Assembly (NCBI GenBank): GCA_023819365.1 | Contig: JAMWBP010000001.1 | Coordinates: forward strand, 1-23,102 | Direction of reading: 5' to 3' | DNA: 23,102 bases | From: Candidatus Omnitrophota bacterium | GTDB lineage: Bacteria > Ratteibacteria > UBA8468 > B48-G9 > JAFGKM01 | Shown here: in pieces, positions 8,131 through 16,695 of the stretch | How positions within the stretch are numbered: the first letter of the stretch is position 1 | Layout: each line of letters begins with the position of its first letter | Program-made: the position numbers and the translations under genes | The notes under the pieces: generated by a model | What the model saw: the letters and a program-made list of their open reading frames with translations, nothing else | What the model was told of the DNA's origin: nothing | The model's database searches: none

Positions 8131-8149
8131 TCAGGGGCGGCACCCCTGA
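8131..8149. other. GC-rich hairpin between accD and folC
   Basis: TCAGGGG and CCCCTGA form a perfect 7-bp stem around a 5-nt loop, in an otherwise AT-rich 47-nt spacer between accD and the ATG of folC. On the minus strand it overlaps the alternative GTG start of folC at 8143. No U-run follows on the transcribed strand. It may modulate folC translation or be a remnant of a dispersed repeat. Confidence 0.5.
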
Positions 8150-8166
8150 AACCCCTTTTTACCAAA

Positions 8167-9009
8167 TTATGTATAAAGGATATGCAGGATTTTACTGATA
8201 TTTTCTTTTAGTTCTGCTCTCCTGGAAATAATATCTATCATCCCGTGTTCAAAAAGAAATTCTGTCCTTTGAAAGCCATGAGGTAGTTTCTGCCTTATTG
8301 TCTGTTCTATCACACGAGGTCCTGCAAAACCGATAAGGGCTCCGGGTTCAGCAATGATAATATCTCCTAAAAATGCAAAACTTGCTGCTATTCCACCCAT
8401 CGTAGGGTCTGTAAGAACCGATATATATAAAAGCCCTGCCTTTTTAATCTTCCCCACTACTGCTGATGTCTTTGCCATCTGCATTAAGGAGATTACACCT
8501 TCATACATCCTCGCACCACCACCTCCTCCTGAGACACAGATAAAAGGATATTTTTTCTCTAAAGCATATTCAGATGCACGGGTAAATTTTTCCCCAACAA
8601 CAGAGCCCATACTACCCATAATGAAGTTTGCATCAATAACTGCTATTATAGAAGAAACCGCTCCTATCTTACATTCTCCTGTAATTATTGCCTCTTTGAG
8701 TCCTGTCTTCTGCATCTCTTCTTTAAGTTTTCCCTTATATGGCTTCACCCCTGTAAAATTTAAAGGGTCTCCAGAAGTCATATCAGCCCAGAGTTCCTTA
8801 AATGACCCGGTATCAGCAAGCAGGTTTATACGTTCATATGCGGTCATCCTGCCATAGTTATCACAGTATAGACATATCTTTAAATTCTCTTCCCACTTTT
8901 TCTTATACAGCAACTTACCACACTTCTCACACTTAAACCATAGGTCTTTCTTTATCTCTACCTTTTCTTTTGGCTCAATCCTTATATATCTTTTCTTTCT
9001 GAATATCAT
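8167..9009 (-). CDS. accD: Acetyl-CoA carboxylase carboxyltransferase subunit beta
   Basis: Transfers the carboxyl group from carboxybiotin to acetyl-CoA, giving malonyl-CoA for fatty-acid synthesis, together with AccA. The 280-aa protein has the N-terminal zinc ribbon with four cysteines (C27, C30, C46, C49), then the crotonase-like carboxyltransferase domain with MGSMGSVVGEKFTRA, the glycine-rich CVSGGGGGARMYEG and GFAGPRVIEQT. Length is normal. Its ATG overlaps the dapA stop by 4 nt (ATGA), and AAGG lies 7 nt upstream. accA, accB and accC are not in the window. Confidence 0.95.
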   Translation of the reverse strand: MIFRKKRYIRIEPKEKVEIKKDLWFKCEKCGKLLYKKKWEENLKICLYCDNYGRMTAYERINLLADTGSFKELWADMTSGDPLNFTGVKPYKGKLKEEMQKTGLKEAIITGECKIGAVSSIIAVIDANFIMGSMGSVVGEKFTRASEYALEKKYPFICVSGGGGGARMYEGVISLMQMAKTSAVVGKIKKAGLLYISVLTDPTMGGIAASFAFLGDIIIAEPGALIGFAGPRVIEQTIRQKLPHGFQRTEFLFEHGMIDIISRRAELKENISKILHILYT

Positions 9010-9881
9010 TTTATTACCTTGCTTTTAATCAAGACCTCTCTAATTTTCTCTAAACTTGCATTAGAAGGGGGAGTTAGTGGTAGACGCCACTCAGGTGTTA
9101 TAAGGCCCATCAAGCCCAGTGCTGCCTTCACAGGGATAGGGTTTGTCTCTATAAAAAGCACCTTAAATATTGGGAAGATCTCTATATGTAGATGTTGTGC
9201 TTTTGTCCAATCCCCATTAAGTGCTGATTCTACCATCTCTGCTACCTGCAAGGGGACTATATTGGCAGCAACAGAGATTACACCTTTACCACCCACTGCC
9301 ATTATCGGAAGGGTAAGGGAATCATCTCCTGATAATACAATAAAGTCCTTTCTGCATAAAGAGATAATTTTACTTACCTGGTCTAAACTTCCACTTGCCT
9401 CTTTTATCCCAACTATATTTTTTATTTGTGAAAGTTCACATACTGTCTCAGGAAGAATTGATATCCCTGTCCTTGAAGGGACATTATATATAATAACAGG
9501 TATAGATACACTTTCTGCAATTTTTTTATAGTGCTGGTAAAGGCCCTGTGGCATCGGCTTGTTATAATAAGGGGTAATAACAAGCACACCATCAGCGCCT
9601 GCCTTTTCTGCTGCTTCTGTAAGTTCAATCGCCTCTCTTGTATTGTTAGACCCTGTTCCTGCAATCACAGGGCATCTTTTATTAACAACATCAACCGTAT
9701 ACTTGACAAGGTCTTTATGCTCATCCATTGTAAGAGTTGCCGGTTCTCCTGTGCACCCACATACAACAATTCCTGACGTTTTGTTTTTTATCTGGAACTC
9801 TATCAGTTTTTCAAATGCCTTATAGTCAATATTTCCATCCTTGATTGGTGTTACAATAGCCACTATAGAACCTCTAAACAT
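9006..9881 (-). CDS. dapA: 4-hydroxy-tetrahydrodipicolinate synthase
   Basis: Condenses pyruvate with aspartate semialdehyde, the first step of the lysine/diaminopimelate branch. The 291-aa TIM barrel carries the Schiff-base lysine K160 (GIKEASG), catalytic Tyr132 (IYNVPSRTG), Arg137 and Tyr106 (TPYYNKP). The pyruvate-binding loop reads CGCTGEPATL, so the residue equivalent to E. coli Thr44 is Cys43, while the next threonine is kept. This is an unusual choice in the proton-relay triad; related aldolases of the same superfamily (N-acetylneuraminate lyase, KDG aldolase) vary here, so lysine biosynthesis is likely but not proven. A good AAGGGGG lies upstream of the ATG. It follows dciA by 19 nt and overlaps accD by 4 nt. 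Confidence 0.92.
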   Translation of the reverse strand: MFRGSIVAIVTPIKDGNIDYKAFEKLIEFQIKNKTSGIVVCGCTGEPATLTMDEHKDLVKYTVDVVNKRCPVIAGTGSNNTREAIELTEAAEKAGADGVLVITPYYNKPMPQGLYQHYKKIAESVSIPVIIYNVPSRTGISILPETVCELSQIKNIVGIKEASGSLDQVSKIISLCRKDFIVLSGDDSLTLPIMAVGGKGVISVAANIVPLQVAEMVESALNGDWTKAQHLHIEIFPIFKVLFIETNPIPVKAALGLMGLITPEWRLPLTPPSNASLEKIREVLIKSKVIK

Positions 9882-9900
9882 ATAACCCCCTTTTTATTTT

Positions 9901-10185
9901 TTACCCTATCCTGCAATCTATCCCTTTTATGCCTTTCCATCCATATCTATGGAGTTCAGATAGGATCTCTTTTTCCTTTCTTTTTATCTCTGTGATGTAG
10001 CATCTACTATCTACATTTATAGTAATACTACCCCCTTTAATATATACCACATAACTGTGTTGCCCTATAATTGGATCCACTACTTTATACCAGACCGCTT
10101 CAATATCATCTATACTCCTTGTTGTCTCTTCTATCTGCCCCTTTTTACTTATAACCCTTTTAACAATATCTCCTATTTTTTCCAT
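9901..10185 (-). CDS. dciA: DUF721 / DciA-like helicase-loading protein
   Basis: A 94-aa protein with the DUF721 pattern: an N-terminal helix (MEKIGDIVKRVISKK), the VWYKVVDPIIGQHS segment, a short beta region (GGSITINVDSRCYITEIKRKEKEIL) and a C-terminal LHRYGWKGIKGIDCRIG. DciA is the widespread bacterial factor that helps load the replicative helicase DnaB at the origin. The context supports this: it starts 1 nt after dnaN, two genes after dnaA, the usual place for this family. The product is shorter than many relatives, as compact members are. The symbol is assigned on domain and synteny only. Confidence 0.8.
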   Translation of the reverse strand: MEKIGDIVKRVISKKGQIEETTRSIDDIEAVWYKVVDPIIGQHSYVVYIKGGSITINVDSRCYITEIKRKEKEILSELHRYGWKGIKGIDCRIG

Positions 10186-10186
10186 C

Positions 10187-11299
10187 TCATTCTAATTTAA
10201 GTGGCATTGCCACATATAGATATCCCTCTGTCTTTTCTCCTTTTAATAGGACAGGGCTTCTTTCATTACTAAACCCAAAGACAAGTCTATCATCTTCTAG
10301 TTTACTTAAGAAATCTATAAGATAATTAGGAGGAAATACAAGATTCTGTTCTTTCCCTTCAGTATATTCAATATCTATCTTCTCACTCGCCTCTCCAACA
10401 TCAGGGTTGGCAACAGAAAGTATAAGGGTATTTTTTCCTATACTTAACCTTACCCTGTTGTATCTTTCAGTCGTAAAAAGAGATATCCTTTTAAGTATAG
10501 TTAAAAAACTCTCTTTATTGATATAAAATATTTTGAGTTGTTTTTCTCCAGGGATAACCTTTGTATAATCAGGAAATTCTTCACTTCCTGAAAGAAGTTG
10601 TGAAAGAAGATAGGTGGTTTTAAAGTTGAAGTTTATCTGATTTTTTCCTATATTGATTTCAATAGGTTGTTTATCATCATCAGTTAGTGAAGTAATAATC
10701 CCCATTAACTTATAAGGAAGAAGGCATCTATAGGGATGACTATATTTCTGGTCTGTTTTTATTGTAAAGAGTGTCAACCTCTTTGTATCTGTGCCGACTA
10801 TATTAAAAGTATTTTCTTTTATATCAAGTAAACCCCCTCTAAAATAGGGACGTGGTTCATCAGGGTCTATACAGAACCTCACTTTATTAATACCTTCTCT
10901 AAGTATATTACTCTCTAATTTTATAGTAATTTCCTCGGAAAATTTTTGTATTTTTGGAAATTCTTCCTCATCCATAGAAGGGAATGTATATTTTGCATCT
11001 CCACATATTACATCTACAGAGTTATTCTTTTTGGATATCTTTATCTCACTATCCGGTAGTTGTTTTATAAGTGATATAAACTTTCTACCATTAATTACAA
11101 CACTCCCTTTTTTAATTTTTTCACATTCAATATTTATCCTTATTGTATTTTCAAGGTCTGTAGCAGTTAAAAAACACCCCATCTCTTTTACATCAAAAAG
11201 GATTCCACCTGTAATTGCAATAGAAGGTTTTGCCGGTAAAACATCTTCAATTTTTTCACACTCTTTCTTTAATATAGAACTTTTTACTATTATTTCCAT
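10187..11299 (-). CDS. dnaN: DNA polymerase III beta subunit (sliding clamp)
   Basis: Forms the ring-shaped dimer that tethers DNA polymerase to the template. The 370-aa product has three clamp domains. Visible family marks are MEIIVKSSILKKECEKI at the start, GGILFDVKE, TATDLENTIRI, the FPKIQKF segment, GLLDIKENTFNIVGTDTKRLTL, and the C-terminal YLYVAMPLKLE, equivalent to the conserved PMRL-type end. A strong AGGAGG lies 7 nt before the ATG. It lies 101 nt downstream of dnaA, and dciA begins 1 nt after its stop. recF, often next in other genomes, is absent. Confidence 0.95.
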   Translation of the reverse strand: MEIIVKSSILKKECEKIEDVLPAKPSIAITGGILFDVKEMGCFLTATDLENTIRINIECEKIKKGSVVINGRKFISLIKQLPDSEIKISKKNNSVDVICGDAKYTFPSMDEEEFPKIQKFSEEITIKLESNILREGINKVRFCIDPDEPRPYFRGGLLDIKENTFNIVGTDTKRLTLFTIKTDQKYSHPYRCLLPYKLMGIITSLTDDDKQPIEINIGKNQINFNFKTTYLLSQLLSGSEEFPDYTKVIPGEKQLKIFYINKESFLTILKRISLFTTERYNRVRLSIGKNTLILSVANPDVGEASEKIDIEYTEGKEQNLVFPPNYLIDFLSKLEDDRLVFGFSNERSPVLLKGEKTEGYLYVAMPLKLE

Positions 11300-11400
11300 T
11301 TTTTATCCTCCTATAGTTTTAATAGTAAAGTAAATTTTGTATAAAAATTATTTAAGTTTATATTTTATAATAATTTATATATTGTAAAAAATGTATAAAA
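11300..11400. promoter_or_regulatory. Very AT-rich dnaA-dnaN spacer
   Basis: This 101-nt gap is nearly all A and T except for the dnaN Shine-Dalgarno. On the minus strand it contains TTTACA and several TATAAA/TAAAAT strings that could form a weak dnaN promoter, but the spacing is not ideal. In many bacteria the dnaA-dnaN spacer contains oriC; no TTATCCACA box is seen inside this one, so it could be only the AT-rich unwinding part of an origin, or a simple promoter region. Confidence 0.35.
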
Positions 11401-12705
11401 CTATCTTTCAAGTTTATTTTTAATTTCATCAATAATACCTTTAATATACTGGTCTTTTTGATATAAATCCTTTATCTTTTTATACGCGTATAAGACCGTT
11501 GTATGGTCTTTCCCTCCAAACTTAATCGCAATTGAGTGTAATGAATTCCCTGTTAATTCCCTCCCTAAAAACATTGCTATCTGTCTTGGTATCAATATAC
11601 TTTTTATCCTTGTCTCTTTTATTATATCATCTTCTTTTATCTTAAAGTATTCACATACAGCACTCATAATATTATCAAGTGTTATAATAGTTCTCTTTTT
11701 GTAATACTCTCCATCTATTATTTCATCAACTACTTTTTGGTCTATATCCTTATTAAGGAGTGTTGAAAGCGCAAAGATTCTGTTTAACACCCCTTCCAGA
11801 ATCCTTACATTATCTTTTACATTATCTGCAATATAGTATATTATATCATCACTTAAACTAAATTTTTTCATTTCACACTTCTTTTTCAGTATTGCTACCC
11901 TTGTTTCAAAGTCCGGTGGCAAGATCTCCACAATCAATCCCCATTCAAATCTTGATACAAGCCGTTTTTCAAGAAATGATATCTCCTTTGGTGGTCTGTC
12001 ACTTGAAAGTATAATCTGCTTTCTCTGGTCATACAAGAAATTAAATGTATGAAAGAACTCTTCTTGTGTTCCTTCTTTACCTGCAATAAAGTGGATATCA
12101 TCTATAAGCAGGAAGTCAAGTTTTCTAAATCTCTGCCTGAAAAGATGGGTGGTCTTATTTTTAATACTCTGTATGAATTCATTAAGATAGACATCTGCTG
12201 GTAGATAGAGAATCTTCTGTTCATCTCTCTCTTTTACAAAGTGGACTATTGCTTGCATAAGATGCGTCTTTCCGAGTCCAAAACCACCATAAAGAAAGAG
12301 AGGGTTATAGGCAATACCAGGTGACTGGGCTACTGCCTGTGCTGCTGCATGTGCTAACTGGTTTTTTGGTCCCACTACGAAATTATCAAATGTGTAATCC
12401 GGATTTAAAGGTAGTTCATATTCTATTGGTGAATGTGGTGTCTTATCTTTGTTTGTCTCTGTGTAATATATCTTAATCTCTGGTATCCATCCAGTTATTC
12501 TATAAAACTCTTGCTTTATTATATCAATATATGGCATAAAACCTTTTTCAAAGGTCATTCCCGGTATCTCTAAATGGACTGTTTTCCCATCGATCTCTTT
12601 AATTTTTACTGGCTTTATCCATATCTCATATGCCCGCGCATCATTCAGCCGCTCTTCTACACTTACCATTACCTGTTTCCACAGCAAGTCAATATCAGTT
12701 TTCAT
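11401..12705 (-). CDS. dnaA: Chromosomal replication initiator protein DnaA
   Basis: The AAA+ protein that binds DnaA boxes, opens oriC and recruits helicase. From ATG 12705 it is 434 aa: domain I (LLWKQVMVSVEERLN), a short linker, and domain III with Walker A GGFGLGKTH (140-148) and Walker B LLIDD (199-203). Domain IV carries the DNA-binding signature around GGKDHTTVLYAYKKI (397-411). An upstream in-frame GTG at 12741 lies inside secA and adds residues not typical of the family, so ATG 12705 is preferred. It has no clear Shine-Dalgarno; a perfect DnaA box occupies the position just upstream, suggesting autoregulation. The order secA-dnaA-dnaN-dciA is colinear. Confidence 0.95.
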   Translation of the reverse strand: MKTDIDLLWKQVMVSVEERLNDARAYEIWIKPVKIKEIDGKTVHLEIPGMTFEKGFMPYIDIIKQEFYRITGWIPEIKIYYTETNKDKTPHSPIEYELPLNPDYTFDNFVVGPKNQLAHAAAQAVAQSPGIAYNPLFLYGGFGLGKTHLMQAIVHFVKERDEQKILYLPADVYLNEFIQSIKNKTTHLFRQRFRKLDFLLIDDIHFIAGKEGTQEEFFHTFNFLYDQRKQIILSSDRPPKEISFLEKRLVSRFEWGLIVEILPPDFETRVAILKKKCEMKKFSLSDDIIYYIADNVKDNVRILEGVLNRIFALSTLLNKDIDQKVVDEIIDGEYYKKRTIITLDNIMSAVCEYFKIKEDDIIKETRIKSILIPRQIAMFLGRELTGNSLHSIAIKFGGKDHTTVLYAYKKIKDLYQKDQYIKGIIDEIKNKLER

Positions 12706-12706
12706 T

Positions 12707-12736
12707 TTATCCACAACTTTTACACATTTTTCCCAC
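12707..12736. promoter_or_regulatory. DnaA box cluster at the dnaA start
   Basis: TTATCCACA at 12707-12715 is a perfect consensus DnaA box, 1 nt upstream of the dnaA ATG (minus strand TGTGGATAA). TTTTACACA at 12718-12726 matches 7 of 9, and a looser TTTTCCCACA lies at 12727-12736. The first fills the secA-dnaA gap; the others fall in the 3' end of secA. This fits DnaA autoregulation and possibly part of an origin. Confidence 0.6.
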
Positions 12737-15700
12737 AGCACTTCTTATACTTTTTACCACTCCCGCAGGGACAGGGGTCATTCCTTCCCACTTTTTTCCC
12801 TCCTATATAAGGGGTGGGTTTTGCATAATGCTCTGATATCCCTGTCTGTACCGCAATGCGTTCACTTGCTGTTTCTTCTGCTCTCTTCTGCGCGGTATCA
12901 AACTGCTGTAATGTCTTATGGCTATAGGATAAGGATACATTCCCAGGGGATTTTTCTCTTCTCTCTATTCTATGTGCCTCTGTAATCTTTACCCTGAACA
13001 GATGGGAAAGTATCTCCCTTTTTATCATAGAGAGCATATCCTGAAATGCCTGATACCCCTCATGTTTATAGGCAAGGAGAGGGTCCCTCTGTGCGTATGC
13101 CCTTAATCCAATCCCTTCCCTCAATTCATCTATAACCCGCAGGTGTGCCTTCCATCTATTGTCTATCACCTGAAGCATAATAATCTTCTGAATCTCTCCA
13201 ATATATGGACCTGTCTCTTGTTTTTTCTTCTGATAATATACCTTTATTTTGTCTATCAGTTGGTCCGAAAACCTATCCCTCCATAACGAAGGAGATTGTA
13301 TATCTTCCGGGGCTGGTAGGTCAACAATTACATTAAAGGTATTTCTTATAAACATTTTAAAGTTTTCTATATCCCAGTCAATGGGCTTATGTCTTATACT
13401 CATATACTCATTTATCGCTGCCTCTACAGTTTCTTTAATAAACTCTTCTATATATGTATCAAGGTTTCTCCCTTCAAGTATATCCTGCCTGAGTGTATAT
13501 ATAACCTTTCTCTGTTCATTCAAGACATTATCAAATTCAAGGAGTTGCTTCCTTATTTCAAAATTACGGGCTTCCACTTTTTTCTGCGCATTTGTAATCA
13601 TCCTTGTTATAAGGGGATGTGCTATCGGCTCTCCATCTGGCAGGTGTGCCATAACAGAGCGCATTCTTTCCGAGCCAAATATCCTTAAAAGGTCATCATC
13701 AAGTGAAAGATAAAATTTTGATGAGCCAGGGTCTCCCTGTCTACCTGCCCTTCCCTTTAACTGATTATCTATTCTTCTCGCCTCATACCTCTCACTTCCA
13801 ATTACATGTAGCCCACCGAGGGAAACAACCTTGTTATGGTCTTCAATCCATGGTTTTTTATACACCTCCAGTAATTTTTCATATACCTCTTTAAACTCCT
13901 CAGGCGTCTTCTCAAGTTCTTCCCTTGCCTTCTGCCACTCTTCTTCATAACTGCTTCTCTTTTGTTCATACTCCTCTCTTACTTTTTTCAGTTCCTCATC
14001 ATATCTTGCATATTCCTTTTCATACTCCTCTATTGCATTCCTGTACTCCTTTTCTGCTTCTGTATAATCCTTTCCGGATAGTCCTGTAAGTATGATATGT
14101 TCCATCTCTTTCGTCCCTTCTATATAGGCAGGATAAAAATGCCCCTCTTTCTCTTTTAACTCTTTTACAATCTTTTCCTGTGGTATAGAGAGGACTTCAC
14201 TGATGTAGTTAAGGTATCTCCCTGCTTTTTTGAAAGCAGGCAGTTCTGGGGAGATATAGCCAGGGAAACAATCTGTAAGTATCTCAAAAAACCTTTTTAT
14301 CCCATCTCTGTATGTTGCAAGAAAGGTATATATACTTTTCGCTCCTCCTTCTGTCTCTGCTTCTGGGTTATTCAACATTTCAGTAAGCCGGTTTCTCATC
14401 TCCTCTATATCTTCCTCAAGGACAACATTTATCCTGCTTTTCAGAGATTTCTTAAAGGATATATACTCCCTATATGCCCTGCCCCTTGCCTCTTTGATCT
14501 CTTTTAACGCTGTTTCCTGCCTTTCTCCTGATATTGTCTTCTGGGCGGATATAAGTTCTTCATTTGCCTTCTCATATAGTCCTTTAAGTTTTATCAGTCG
14601 GTCCTTATACCGGATGTATATCTCTCCTCCTTCTTTAGTAAATATCTCCTCTTCAAATATCTCCCTTGCCTTTTTATCCTGACTAAAAAATATCTGTTCC
14701 TTTTCATTTAAAGATGCCTTCATCTCTTTTAACTTCCCCTTGTATCTGCTGTCAATCTCTCCAAGGCGTGTCTTATATGCCTTTTCTATTTCTGCTAATA
14801 CCTCTGCAAACTCTTTCTGTTTCCCCAAGTCCTTTCCTTGCGCCCGCTTTTTTGACCATATGGTTTTTATGGTCTCTTCCCTTGCAATGACTTCAGGGTT
14901 CCCCCCAAGGATTATATCCACTCCTCTTCCCGCCATCTGCGTTGCTATAGTTACTGCACCTGGTCTCCCTGCCTGTGCTATTATCGCTGCTTCTGCTTCA
15001 TGGTTTTTACCATGCAATACCTTGTGTGGGATTCCTTTGTGTGTGAGGATTTTACTTAGCCGTTCTGCCTTCTCAATAGATATAGTGCCAACAAGTACTG
15101 GACGACCTGTTTTATACATTTGTTCTATCTCTGCAACAATCTTTTCAACCTTCTCCTTCTCTGTTTTATAAATCTCATCGTCATATTCCTTCCTGTTGAG
15201 TTTTTTGTTGGGCGGTAAGACAATAACATCGGTATTATATATCTCTTTGAACTCAACCGCCTCTGTAAGGGCTGTTCCTGTCATCCCTGCAATCTTTTTG
15301 TAGAGTTTGAAATAGTTCTGGAATGATATTGTAGCAAGTGTCTGGTTTTCACTTTCAATCCTTACCCCTTCCTTTGCCTCTATTGCCTGGTGCAGCCCAT
15401 CACTCCACCTTCTCCCGGGCATAAGCCGTCCTGTAAACTCATCTACTATAATCACCTGTCCATCTTTAACCACATACTCCTTATCTCTTTTGAAGAAGTG
15501 GTGTGCCCGGAGTGCCTGATGTATGAGATGGACTTTCTCTGTATGTGTCCCATCATAGAGATTCTGAATTCCAAGTAATCTTTCACACTTATGGACACCT
15601 TCCTCAGTAAGTGATACTGTCTCACCTTCTTCATCAAGTATAAAGTCAATATCTTTATTCAGTTTCCTCACCAGTTTGTCTATCTCATAGTAGAGGCGTG

Positions 15701-16529
15701 TTGCTTCTTCTGTAGGGCCTGATATGATAAGGGGGGTCCTTGCCTCATCTATGAGGACTGAATCAACCTCATCAATGATTGCATAGTGAAGTTCTCTCTG
15801 GACCTGTGCCTCCTTACTTATAGCCATATTGTCCCTCAGGTAGTCAAAGCCGAATTCACTTGCCACCCCGTAGGTAATATCACAGTTATATGCTTCCTTT
15901 CTTGGGACAGGTCTTAGATATAAAAACCTTGAGTCAGCAGGTAGATATGTTGGGTCAAAGACAAAGGCAGGAAGTGTATGTGCCTCCTTTGTTTCCTTAT
16001 ATGAGATGATACATCCAACAGAAAGTCCTAAATAGTGGTATATAGCACCCATCCACTGAGTATCCCTTTTGGCAAGATAATCATTTACTGTTACAAGGTG
16101 GCAGCCCTTACCTTCAAGGGCATTAAGAAAAAGAGGGAGAGTTGCAACGAGTGTTTTTCCTTCACCTGTCACCATCTCTGCAATTTTTCCTCTGTGAAGC
16201 ACAATACCACCTAATATCTGAACATCAAAGTGCCTCATATCAAGAGTTCTTCTTGCAGATTCCCTTACAAGTGCAAAGGTATCCACAAGGAGAGTATCTA
16301 TTGGCTCTCCTTTTTTAATCCTTTCCTTAAAAGAGGATGTCATCTGTTGCATCTCTTCGCGAGACATAGAGCGGATATGTTCTTCTCTTTTATTGATTTC
16401 TATCAAAAGAGAGACCATCTCCTGTATAAACTGATATTTTTCTCTGTTGAAGATGCGGTTTATGGTATATCTTGTTCCGGGGTTAAGATTTTTCAGTTCG
16501 GAAAGGATTTGATTGTAGTATTGTTGCAC
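12720..16529 (-). CDS. secA: Preprotein translocase ATPase SecA with very large NBD2 insertion
   Basis: Drives export of unfolded proteins through SecYEG with ATP. Walker A (TGEGKT) is at about residues 121-126 and DEVDSVLIDEART starts near residue 253. NBD2 has MAGRGVDI near residue 532 and the arginine-finger segment GRAGRQGDPG near 936. The C-terminal zinc motif has four cysteines (CPCGSGKKYKKCC). The start is GTG 16529: GGAGGTG lies 8 nt upstream, whereas the longer TTG start at 16559 has no such site. The protein is 1269 aa against 830-950 in most bacteria. The excess is a segment of about 355 aa between GGNPE and VVSLGGLHVIG (about nt 13827-14894), rich in Glu, Lys and Tyr and predicted coiled coil. 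All catalytic motifs around it are intact, so it is an active SecA with an enlarged variable subdomain. Confidence 0.96.
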   Translation of the reverse strand: MQQYYNQILSELKNLNPGTRYTINRIFNREKYQFIQEMVSLLIEINKREEHIRSMSREEMQQMTSSFKERIKKGEPIDTLLVDTFALVRESARRTLDMRHFDVQILGGIVLHRGKIAEMVTGEGKTLVATLPLFLNALEGKGCHLVTVNDYLAKRDTQWMGAIYHYLGLSVGCIISYKETKEAHTLPAFVFDPTYLPADSRFLYLRPVPRKEAYNCDITYGVASEFGFDYLRDNMAISKEAQVQRELHYAIIDEVDSVLIDEARTPLIISGPTEEATRLYYEIDKLVRKLNKDIDFILDEEGETVSLTEEGVHKCERLLGIQNLYDGTHTEKVHLIHQALRAHHFFKRDKEYVVKDGQVIIVDEFTGRLMPGRRWSDGLHQAIEAKEGVRIESENQTLATISFQNYFKLYKKIAGMTGTALTEAVEFKEIYNTDVIVLPPNKKLNRKEYDDEIYKTEKEKVEKIVAEIEQMYKTGRPVLVGTISIEKAERLSKILTHKGIPHKVLHGKNHEAEAAIIAQAGRPGAVTIATQMAGRGVDIILGGNPEVIAREETIKTIWSKKRAQGKDLGKQKEFAEVLAEIEKAYKTRLGEIDSRYKGKLKEMKASLNEKEQIFFSQDKKAREIFEEEIFTKEGGEIYIRYKDRLIKLKGLYEKANEELISAQKTISGERQETALKEIKEARGRAYREYISFKKSLKSRINVVLEEDIEEMRNRLTEMLNNPEAETEGGAKSIYTFLATYRDGIKRFFEILTDCFPGYISPELPAFKKAGRYLNYISEVLSIPQEKIVKELKEKEGHFYPAYIEGTKEMEHIILTGLSGKDYTEAEKEYRNAIEEYEKEYARYDEELKKVREEYEQKRSSYEEEWQKAREELEKTPEEFKEVYEKLLEVYKKPWIEDHNKVVSLGGLHVIGSERYEARRIDNQLKGRAGRQGDPGSSKFYLSLDDDLLRIFGSERMRSVMAHLPDGEPIAHPLITRMITNAQKKVEARNFEIRKQLLEFDNVLNEQRKVIYTLRQDILEGRNLDTYIEEFIKETVEAAINEYMSIRHKPIDWDIENFKMFIRNTFNVIVDLPAPEDIQSPSLWRDRFSDQLIDKIKVYYQKKKQETGPYIGEIQKIIMLQVIDNRWKAHLRVIDELREGIGLRAYAQRDPLLAYKHEGYQAFQDMLSMIKREILSHLFRVKITEAHRIERREKSPGNVSLSYSHKTLQQFDTAQKRAEETASERIAVQTGISEHYAKPTPYIGGKKVGRNDPCPCGSGKKYKKCCGKNV

Positions 16530-16577
16530 CTTATAAACACCTCCAATAATTAAACTCAAAGTCCTAAATCCTATGTT

Positions 16578-16626
16578 CCCCTCACCTTTTTCCTCTCCCC
16601 AGCGGGGAGAGGGTACGGGTGAGGGG
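16578..16626. repeat. GC-rich palindromic repeat, single copy (a)
   Basis: Outer arms CCCCTCACC and GGTGAGGGG (9 bp) enclose inner arms CCTCTCCCC and GGGGAGAGG (9 bp) with the loop AGC. It lies between tRNA-Phe and secA and is the most complete copy of the family. No U-run follows on either strand, so it is not a standard terminator. Confidence 0.85.
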
Positions 16627-16641
16627 ACCTTTTGTGGCGTA

Positions 16642-16667
16642 GGCAGGTGCTTATCAATAGTCCTGCC
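16642..16667 (-). other. Hairpin downstream of tRNA-Phe
   Basis: GGCAGG (16642-16647) and CCTGCC (16662-16667) can pair, closing a 14-nt loop, 29 nt beyond the tRNA 3' end. It might help 3'-end processing or weak termination; there is no U-tract, so read-through into secA is likely. Confidence 0.3.
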
Positions 16668-16695
16668 TGTCCTGCACTTGTTTGCATTTATTCAG

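Noticed and set aside
8354..8857. 167-aa open frame on the plus strand
   Set aside because: It is antisense to accD, whose zinc ribbon and carboxyltransferase motifs are unmistakable; the plus-strand product matches nothing recognisable.
12706..12741. Longer DnaA start at GTG 12741
   Set aside because: It lies within secA, adds twelve residues not seen in the family, and the family-like N-terminus begins at ATG 12705.
13249..13713. 154-aa open frame on the plus strand
   Set aside because: Antisense to the SecA C-terminal part; composition reflects the reverse of a charged protein.
16578..16626. Intrinsic terminator after tRNA-Phe
   Set aside because: Strong hairpin but no U-tract on the transcribed strand, and the same palindrome occurs inside a coding sequence.
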